A DNA stretch of 5,221 bases from an uncultured Acetobacteraceae bacterium (GTDB taxonomy: Bacteria > Pseudomonadota > Alphaproteobacteria > Acetobacterales > Acetobacteraceae): NCBI GenBank assembly GCA_903839965.1, contig CAIMEK010000698.1, positions 1-5,221 of the forward strand, written 5' to 3'. Each line of letters starts with the position of its first letter. Position 1 is the first letter of the stretch. Below are positions 1-4,126 of the stretch, in pieces. Both the position numbers and the translations under genes were made by a program. The notes under the pieces are model-generated. The model was not told the DNA's origin. It did not search any database and saw nothing but the letters and a program-made list of their open reading frames with translations.

Positions 1-1421
1 GTGACCGTATGGCCGGCGTTCAGGTCGCCGTCGCCGGCGGTGATGCCGGCGCCCGAGGCGATCAGCGAACTCACTGTCGGCGCGACGGTATCGACGCCAA
101 AGGTGAACGGGGTGGTGTCGGAGGTGTTGCCGGCCGCGTCGGTGGCCGTGGCCGTGACGATCTTGCCGGCGCCCTGGCCGATGCTGGCGATGTCGTTTGC
201 GCTTAGTGAATAGGACCAGGCGCCGGTGATCGCATCGGCCGTGGTGGTGCCCAGGGCCGTGCCGCCAAAGGCGAGCGCGATGGTGCTGCCAGCGTCGGCC
301 GTGCCGGCAATGAGAGCATCGCCGGTCTGGGCGCTGACTTCGTTGTCGGCGCCGCCGACCGAAGCGATTCCCGGCGCGGCCGGCGCGAGGGTGTCGATCT
401 GCAGCGTGCCGGGCGGGTTGACGACGGCGCCGGTGAGGTCGGCCGCGTTGCCCGCGGCGTCCGTGATGGTCGCACCGACCAGGGAAGTTCCCATCACCGT
501 CAGGTCGGGCGTGTTTTGTCCGGGGTCGACCGTGGAGGTGAACGTCAGGGTGTTGGTGCCGGAGCCGGACTGGTAGGTGGCCGTGCCGCCGTCGTTCAGC
601 GTCAGGCCGGGCGTACCCGTCACCGTTACCGCTTCGCTGAAGGCGGCGGTGAGCGTCACCGTGTGGCCGGCGTTGAGGTCGCCGTTGCCGGACGTGATGC
701 CGGAGCCCGAGGCTGCCAGGGCGGTCACCGTCGGGGCGACGGTGTCGATCCGCAGCGTGCCGGGCGGGTTGAGGACGGCGCCGGACAGGTCGGTCGTGTT
801 GCCCGCGGCGTCCGCGATGGTTGCGCCGTTGAGGGCGGTGGAAATGACTGCCAGGTCGGCGACGTTCTGCCCGGATGTGACCGTGCAGGTGAACGCGAGG
901 GCGCTGGTGCCGGAGCCGGACAGGTAGGTGGCCGTGCCGCCGTCGTTCAGCGTCAGCGTGGGGATGCCGCCCGTGACCGTCACCGTATCGTCGAAGCTGG
1001 CGGTCAGCGTGACCGTGTGGCCGGCGTTGAGGTCGCCGCTGCCGGCGGTGATGCCGGCGCCCGAGGCTGCCAGCGCGGTCACCGTCGGGGCGAGGGTATC
1101 GATCCGCAGCGTGCCGGCCGGGTTGGCCCGGGCCCCGGTCAGGTCGGCCTCGTTGGCGTGTCCGTCCAGGATCGTCGCGCCGTTCGCGACAACCGCAGTC
1201 ACCATCAGGTCGGCGGTGTCCTGCCCGGGCGCGACCGTGTAGGCGAACAGCAGGGTATCGGTGCCGGAGCCGGACAGGTAGGTGGCCGTGCCGCCGTTGT
1301 TCAGCGCCAGTGCCGGCGCTCCACCCGCGATGGTCGCGGCCTCGCTCAACGTCAGGGTGAACGTCACCAACTGACCCACGCCAAGGTCCGCCGTGGCCGG
1401 GCTGGCCGCGACCGACATCAC
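1..1421 (-). repeat. Tandem Ig-like domain repeats of the adhesin
   Basis: This encodes residues 271-743. Domain boundaries on DNA are about 1421-1095 (R1), 1094-741 (R2), 740-390 (R3), 389-87 (R4, a different Bap-like Ig type containing ATATDAAGNTSDTTPF) and 86-1 (R5, incomplete). R1, R2, R3 and R5 share one family: a core like LTLNDGGTATYxSGSGT, a strand ending in GQ, then NGATI-DAAGN and GTLRIDT. R2 and R3 are nearly identical: the 125 bases at 1001-1125 and 647-771, exactly 354 bases apart (118 codons), differ at ten positions by eye. This suggests recent duplication or gene conversion. Confidence 0.82.
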
Positions 1422-2231
1422 CATCGCCCCCGCGGCCAACGCCAGCGTGACTTCCGTGCCGCCGAAACCGTCGTCGGAGAGGGAGAGGATCGCGCCGCTG
1501 AAGGTCTCCGACGGGTCGAGCCCGATCGACTGCGTTTGGGCGCCGTTGCTGACGGTGAGCAGATGCGAGCCCGAATCGAGACCGGCGCTGCCGGCGGAGC
1601 TGAAGGCGACGCCCCTGAAATCGACGATGCTGCCGTTGAAGAAGTGGGCGCCGTTGACCGCCGCGCCGAGGCTGACTTCAAGCGTGCCCGCGCTGCCGAC
1701 CCTGGTGGCGTTGACAGTGCCGTCCACGTACTGGGCGCCGCCGTCGAGCACCGTGGTGAAGAATGTCGCGCCGCCGACCAGCACGACCTCGGTGCCGCCG
1801 TTGACGACGATGGTGTCGCTGGTTGTGCCGCCCGACTGCACCCACTCGGCGCCCCCGCGGCTGACCGTGGTGTAGCTGGCGGTGCCCCCGGCATTCACCC
1901 ACTCGGCGCCGCCGCTGCTGACCGTGGTGCCTTCGGTGAGGCCGCCGGAGACGATTTCATAGCCGCCATCCTGCACCGTGGTGCTGGTGGTGGTGCCGCC
2001 GGCCTGGACAATTTCGTGACCGCCGGACTTGACCGTGGCGCTTGCAACCGCACCGCCCGCGGAGATGAATTCGTAGCCGCCGCTGTTGATGACGGTGAAA
2101 TCGGCGGTGCCGCCCCACACGTCCTGCGTGCCGCCGTTGTTGACCGTGGTGAGCCCTGCCGTTTCGCCGCCGGAAACGGTCAGCACGGTGCCGGAGGCCA
2201 GCACTTGGCTGTTGTAGGTGTACGTCGTCAT
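1..2231 (-). CDS. Giant repetitive adhesin: AIDA-type repeats then Ig-like repeats (3' end outside window)
   Basis: One reading frame stays open for 743 codons from the ATG at 2231-2229 to the left edge, so the C-terminus is missing. Residues 28-178 carry a 17-20 residue repeat of the form TTV-xx-GG-x(4)-V-xx-GG, matching autotransporter strand-loop-strand (AIDA) repeats that build a beta-solenoid. Residues about 180-268 look like the usual cap of such a solenoid (VNGAHFFNGSIVDFRGVAF, then LSDDGFGGTEVTLAL). From about 271 come Ig-like domains of roughly 100-118 residues: 271-379, 380-497, 498-614, a different Bap-like type at 615-715, and the beginning of another of the first type at 716. Most domains end in a GTLRIDT-like strand followed by (V/L)AP. 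There is no N-terminal signal peptide or membrane segment, so if exported it more likely uses a type I system with a C-terminal signal; this is inference. Likely role: cell-surface or secreted adhesion/biofilm protein. The start is supported by a good Shine-Dalgarno. Family is fairly sure; exact function is not. Confidence 0.88.
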   Translation of the reverse strand, partial: MTTYTYNSQVLASGTVLTVSGGETAGLTTVNNGGTQDVWGGTADFTVINSGGYEFISAGGAVASATVKSGGHEIVQAGGTTTSTTVQDGGYEIVSGGLTEGTTVSSGGAEWVNAGGTASYTTVSRGGAEWVQSGGTTSDTIVVNGGTEVVLVGGATFFTTVLDGGAQYVDGTVNATRVGSAGTLEVSLGAAVNGAHFFNGSIVDFRGVAFSSAGSAGLDSGSHLLTVSNGAQTQSIGLDPSETFSGAILSLSDDGFGGTEVTLALAAGAMVMSVAASPATADLGVGQLVTFTLTLSEAATIAGGAPALALNNGGTATYLSGSGTDTLLFAYTVAPGQDTADLMVTAVVANGATILDGHANEADLTGARANPAGTLRIDTLAPTVTALAASGAGITAGSGDLNAGHTVTLTASFDDTVTVTGGIPTLTLNDGGTATYLSGSGTSALAFTCTVTSGQNVADLAVISTALNGATIADAAGNTTDLSGAVLNPPGTLRIDTVAPTVTALAASGSGITSGNGDLNAGHTVTLTAAFSEAVTVTGTPGLTLNDGGTATYQSGSGTNTLTFTSTVDPGQNTPDLTVMGTSLVGATITDAAGNAADLTGAVVNPPGTLQIDTLAPAAPGIASVGGADNEVSAQTGDALIAGTADAGSTIALAFGGTALGTTTADAITGAWSYSLSANDIASIGQGAGKIVTATATDAAGNTSDTTPFTFGVDTVAPTVSSLIASGAGITAGDGDLNAGHTV
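1692..2231 (-). repeat. AIDA-type strand-loop-strand repeat block of the adhesin
   Basis: This encodes residues 1-180. Conserved Val positions fall at residues 30, 47, 67, 86, 104, 123, 142, 161 and 178, giving eight periods averaging about 18.5 residues. Each period carries two GG turns. The units have diverged in DNA sequence, unlike the Ig-like repeats further on, so the block looks old or under protein-level selection only. Confidence 0.8.
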
Positions 2232-2329
2232 GAGGTGAACCTTCCCGAATCATCGGCGGCGAGGGTGTTGGCGCGCACACGGGCGTCGGTGCCAGTGCCG
2301 CGGTTGTGCAGCGAGGGAATGCGGATCAT
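2228..2329 (-). CDS. Small unrecognised ORF (33 aa) overlapping the adhesin start
   Basis: The ORF begins MIRIPSLHNRG and ends DDSGRFTS. Its TGA overlaps the adhesin ATG as ATGA, and its own ATG overlaps the stop of the preceding ORF in the same way. Third positions are mostly G/C, as in the real genes here (CTG CAC AAC CGC GGC). No Shine-Dalgarno stands before its ATG, so translation would depend on coupling to the upstream ORF. Alternatively this is the second half of one small gene split by a frame change, because the frame stays coding-like upstream of the ATG back to about 2380 (PDTGGALACPPNIGAPPA). No signal peptide, no membrane segment, and no family I recognise. Confidence 0.4.
   Translation of the reverse strand: MIRIPSLHNRGTGTDARVRANTLAADDSGRFTS
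2240..2246 (-). promoter_or_regulatory. Shine-Dalgarno of the adhesin gene
   Basis: The minus strand reads GGGAAGG followed by eight bases and then the ATG at 2231. This is the best ribosome-binding match in the area and fixes the adhesin start. It lies inside the last codons of the overlapping 33-codon ORF. Confidence 0.7.
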
Positions 2330-2523
2330 CGCCGGTGGCGCACCGATGTTCGGCGGGCACGCAAGAGCGCCGCCGGTATCAGGTGGCGCAGGACGATGTC
2401 GTCGATGCCGGACGGTGCCGGACCCGAGCTGTCGGCCAGTGTTGCCGGCGCGGCGTGGCCGACACCAGACTTGTCCATGCCGGCAAATGACGGCCTGGCG
2501 ACAGCGAGTTTGTGTTCAGGCAT
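2326..2523 (-). CDS. Small unrecognised ORF (65 aa), first gene of the adhesin cluster
   Basis: I chose the ATG at 2523 (MPEHKLAVARPSF) because GGGAG stands seven bases upstream; the in-frame ATG at 2565 has no such site. The first ~47 codons have the G/C-rich third positions expected of a gene in this genome. The last ~18 residues turn into an Arg-rich tail (LLRARRTSVRHRR) that looks out of frame, while another frame becomes coding-like there. The gene may therefore be a ~98-residue protein broken or recoded by a -1 shift, or may really end at the ATGA overlap. No known domain is seen, and it has no obvious secretion signal. Position directly before the adhesin suggests co-expression, nothing more. 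Confidence 0.42.
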   Translation of the reverse strand: MPEHKLAVARPSFAGMDKSGVGHAAPATLADSSGPAPSGIDDIVLRHLIPAALLRARRTSVRHRR

Positions 2524-2532
2524 CCCAGGGCT

Positions 2533-2547
2533 CCCGAGACCCTCGGG
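2533..2547 (-). other. Small hairpin next to the ribosome-binding site of the 65-aa ORF
   Basis: CCCGAG and CTCGGG form a perfect six-base inverted repeat around a three-base spacer. On the transcribed strand the downstream arm ends in the Shine-Dalgarno GGGAG (2535-2531), so folding could partly hide it. The tight loop makes this a weak candidate for translational control. Confidence 0.3.
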
Positions 2548-2566
2548 TCCGGTAAACCCTGCCATC

Positions 2567-2581
2567 TTAAAATTGAGTTAA
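2567..2581 (-). promoter_or_regulatory. TTAA-N7-TTAA box (CtrA-type site) upstream of the adhesin cluster
   Basis: TTAA, seven bases, TTAA lies in an AT-rich island (about 2551-2600) within otherwise very GC-rich DNA, 44 bases upstream of the small-ORF start at 2523. The spacing and half-sites match the CtrA recognition sequence of alphaproteobacteria, where CtrA controls cell-cycle, motility and surface genes. The box is also an inverted repeat, CTTAA-N7-TTAAG (2566-2582), so a different dimeric regulator could bind it. I see no clear -10 element at the expected distance. Strand is given for the gene presumed to be controlled. Confidence 0.45.
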
Positions 2582-2623
2582 GGTTCTACAGTTTGTCTGC
2601 GGGAATGGGCCGGCGCGCCATGC

Positions 2624-2641
2624 CCCGGGCCGCTGCCCGGG
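2624..2641. other. GC-only hairpin
   Basis: CCCGGGC and GCCCGGG pair perfectly over seven bases around the loop CGCT. No T-run follows on either strand, so it is not a standard terminator. It overlaps a ten-base palindrome TGCCCGGGCA at 2634-2643. Possible mRNA 3'-end structure or chance in GC-rich DNA. Confidence 0.3.
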
Positions 2642-2837
2642 CAGGCCCGGTTGGGACGCATGGGCGTCCGGGCAGCCGATCGGCCGGCTCTTGCGGCGGC
2701 GTTTTCCTGGTGCGCTTGCCGGCGGCGTGGCCCTGGTCGTAGGCCGACGGCTCGGACTTCTTCACCTGGTCGTAGATCAGCCCGCCACCGCGCCTGGCCC
2801 CGACGCCCGCCCTGTTCAACCGTCGGGGCCGACGACC

Positions 2838-2861
2838 GGGGTCAGGGGGCCTCGCGACCCC
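2838..2861 (-). terminator. Possible terminator hairpin after the dehydrogenase
   Basis: GGGGTC and GACCCC form a six-base stem around a twelve-base loop, starting 17 bases after the dehydrogenase stop codon. No T-run follows on the minus strand, so intrinsic termination would be inefficient; position is the main argument. Confidence 0.3.
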
Positions 2862-2877
2862 TTGCCCAGACCTTGCC

Positions 2878-3870
2878 TTACGGTGCGTTCCGCCCCAGCA
2901 CTTCCGGGTTCACCGTGTATCCCGGATCGATCGTGCCATCGATGGTGTCGAGCAGGTTCAGCACCGCGCGGTGCGACATCTTGGCGTAGCACTCCATCGG
3001 CGCGGCGGCGTTGTGCGGGCTCAGCACGACGTTGGGCAGGGCGAACAGCGGATGGTCCGCCGGCGCCGGCTCGCGCGCCAGCACGTCGATGGCGGCCGCC
3101 TCGATAGTGCCGTCGGTCAGCGCCGCGGTCAGCGCCGTTTCGTCCACGATCGGCCCGCGGGCGGTGTTGATCAGCCAGGCCGTCGGCTTCATCCGCTTGA
3201 GGAAGGCCTGGTTCACCATTCCCCGGGTGACGGAGTCGAGCGGGCAATGCAGCGTGACGATATCGGCCTCGGGAATGGCCGCCCACATGTCGGGCGCCGG
3301 AATGTGGCCGTCGGCGGCGATGCGCGGGGTGGGGAAGGCGGGGTCGGTGACCATCGCGGTCATGCCGAAGGCGTTGCACAGCTTGGCCACCCGGGTGCCG
3401 ATGCGGCCATAGCCGACCACCAGCACTTTCTTGCCCGCGAGCTCGTGCATGCGCCGCCCGGTCTGGATCATCCAGGTGCCGGCGCGCACCGAGGCGTCGT
3501 ATTCCACCCCTCGGCGAGCGAGCATCAGCATGAACATCATGGCGTGCTCGGCGACCGACAGGTCGTTGGCGCCGTTCACCACGGTCAGCAGCACGCCGTG
3601 CTGCGTGCAGGCCGGCACGTCCACCGAATCGTAGCCGACGCCGAACCGGCTGATCACCCGCAGCCCGGGCGCGCTGGCCAACAGTTCTTCCGAGAAACGC
3701 TCCAGCCCGATCATGACGCCGAACGAACCGGGGAGCGCCTCGGCGAGTTCGCGGGTCATCGGCGGGCCGCGGAAGTCCTGCGAGAGCAGCACGGCGTTAA
3801 CGTCCTTGCGGGCCTTGAGCAGGGCCATGGCGTCGGGGTGCAGGGCACGGCAAAACACCAGCTTATGCAT
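2878..3870 (-). CDS. D-2-hydroxyacid dehydrogenase (NAD-dependent)
   Basis: A complete 330-residue member of the D-isomer-specific 2-hydroxyacid dehydrogenase family, which interconverts 2-keto acids and D-2-hydroxyacids with NAD(P)H in the cytoplasm. The substrate-binding loop is RFGVGYDSVD (75-84). The Rossmann motif GYGRIG is at 153-158, and Asp176 at the end of the next strand favours NAD over NADP. The catalytic triad is complete: Arg238 in INTARGP, Glu267 in REPAP, His286 in SPHNA. Length fits the family's single-subunit enzymes without a C-terminal ACT domain, so it is not a full classical SerA; 3-phosphoglycerate, glyoxylate/hydroxypyruvate or another keto acid are all possible substrates. 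The ATG at 3870 has AAGGA 11 bases upstream, rather far. It is divergent from leuA, with only 68 bases between its ATG and that of the leuA leader peptide. Family certain, substrate unknown. Confidence 0.92.
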   Translation of the reverse strand: MHKLVFCRALHPDAMALLKARKDVNAVLLSQDFRGPPMTRELAEALPGSFGVMIGLERFSEELLASAPGLRVISRFGVGYDSVDVPACTQHGVLLTVVNGANDLSVAEHAMMFMLMLARRGVEYDASVRAGTWMIQTGRRMHELAGKKVLVVGYGRIGTRVAKLCNAFGMTAMVTDPAFPTPRIAADGHIPAPDMWAAIPEADIVTLHCPLDSVTRGMVNQAFLKRMKPTAWLINTARGPIVDETALTAALTDGTIEAAAIDVLAREPAPADHPLFALPNVVLSPHNAAAPMECYAKMSHRAVLNLLDTIDGTIDPGYTVNPEVLGRNAP

Positions 3871-3903
3871 GGACGGATGTTTCCTTCATTCACTGCGCCA
3901 TGC

Positions 3904-3932
3904 TTGCATCATCCGGGCGCCGCCGCTAGGGT
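3904..3932 (+). promoter_or_regulatory. Weak sigma70-like promoter candidate for the leuA leader
   Basis: TTGCAT (3904-3909), a 17-base spacer, then TAGGGT (3927-3932). If used, transcription would begin at about the leader-peptide ATG (3939), giving a leaderless leader transcript. However, AGGG at 3928-3931 also looks like a Shine-Dalgarno seven bases before that ATG, which would need a start further upstream. The two readings exclude each other. Confidence 0.22.
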
Positions 3933-3938
3933 ACCCGC

Positions 3939-4046
3939 ATGACCTGTGGCGCAGTCAGCATTGACCGTACCGCACGCGCTCCAGCGCGCGGCCTGCTGCG
4001 CCTGTCCCTCGGCCTGCTCCTTCGACTTAGCCGCCCCTGGGCGTGA
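3939..4046 (+). CDS. leuL: leuA leader peptide (leucine-rich, 35 aa)
   Basis: The 35-residue peptide begins MTCGAVSIDR and contains the run LLRLSLGLLLRL at residues 19-30, eight Leu in twelve positions. Leu codons are at 3993, 3996, 4002, 4008, 4014, 4017, 4020 and 4026, including two CTT codons that are uncommon in this GC-rich DNA. AGGG seven bases before the ATG can serve as ribosome-binding site. The stop TGA (4044-4046) lies in the left side of the following RNA structure, and leuA starts 80 bases later. Such leader peptides serve as leucine sensors: when charged leucyl-tRNA is scarce the ribosome stalls on the Leu codons and changes the folding of the downstream RNA. The peptide itself usually has no other function. 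The composition and position before leuA make this interpretation strong; expression is not shown. Confidence 0.82.
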   Translation: MTCGAVSIDRTARAPARGLLRLSLGLLLRLSRPWA

Positions 4047-4078
4047 TTTCCGGCCGTGTGCCGGTCACAGCTCAGGGG
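4034..4078 (+). promoter_or_regulatory. Antiterminator structure of the leuA attenuator
   Basis: CCCCTGGGC (4034-4042) can pair with GCTCAGGGG (4070-4078) over nine bases including one G-U. The stem continues inward as GTGA/TCAC (4043-4046 with 4065-4068, one bulged A) and, after a TTT bulge, CCGGC/GCCGG (4050-4054 with 4060-4064) with a five-base loop. Its left arm is the last codons of the leader peptide, so a ribosome finishing at the TGA would cover it, while one stalled on the earlier Leu codons would leave it free. The right arm overlaps the left arm of the next hairpin, making the two folds mutually exclusive. Confidence 0.7.
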
Positions 4079-4088
4079 ACCCCCTGAG
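4071..4088 (+). terminator. Attenuator terminator hairpin before leuA
   Basis: CTCAGGG (4071-4077), loop GACC, CCCTGAG (4082-4088) form a perfect seven-base stem. It can form only when the antiterminator is not made, i.e. when leucine is plentiful and the leader is fully translated. Oddly, the bases after it (GCCAGAGTCGTACATTCATT) contain scattered T but no T-run, so termination may be weak or need Rho/NusA. It ends 22 bases before the leuA Shine-Dalgarno, so it does not directly hide that site. Confidence 0.6.
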
Positions 4089-4126
4089 GCCAGAGTCGTA
4101 CATTCATTCCAGGAGCGCCGACCCCA

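Larger units (their letters stand above)
2582..2877. other. 296-base stretch without a convincing gene
   Basis: This separates the dehydrogenase stop from the adhesin-cluster control region. On the minus strand a frame is open from a TTG at 2819 to TAG at 2586. Its middle (residues LIYDQVKKSEPSAYDQGHA) has G/C third positions like a true gene, but there is no ribosome-binding site, no ATG, and the rest is Arg/Pro-rich as in random high-GC frames. It could be a degraded remnant or noise. Two GC hairpins lie in the stretch (listed separately), plus a tight palindrome CGTCGG-GG-CCGACG at 2821-2834. I see no tRNA or known RNA family. Confidence 0.5.

Noticed and set aside
1..1421. Regular repeats as a CRISPR array or satellite DNA
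   Set aside because: The period is 100-118 codons in one open frame and the repeats encode Ig-like domains.
516..2555. 679-codon open frame on the plus strand
   Set aside because: It is the antisense shadow of the adhesin. Its product is an Arg/Gly/Ala/His-rich string without domains, while the minus-strand frame gives clear AIDA and Ig-like repeats with a good ribosome-binding site.
2524..2565. Upstream ATG at 2565 as start of the 65-aa ORF
   Set aside because: No Shine-Dalgarno before it, and it would sit directly against the TTAA-N7-TTAA box; the ATG at 2523 has GGGAG at seven bases.
2971..3942. 323-codon open frame on the plus strand opposite the dehydrogenase
   Set aside because: Antisense shadow; the minus strand carries the complete catalytic and NAD-binding motifs.
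4093..4097. GAGTC (CcrM-type GANTC methylation site) in the leuA leader, and GAATC near the adhesin start
   Set aside because: GANTC sites also occur inside genes in this window, so there is no enrichment that would argue for regulation.
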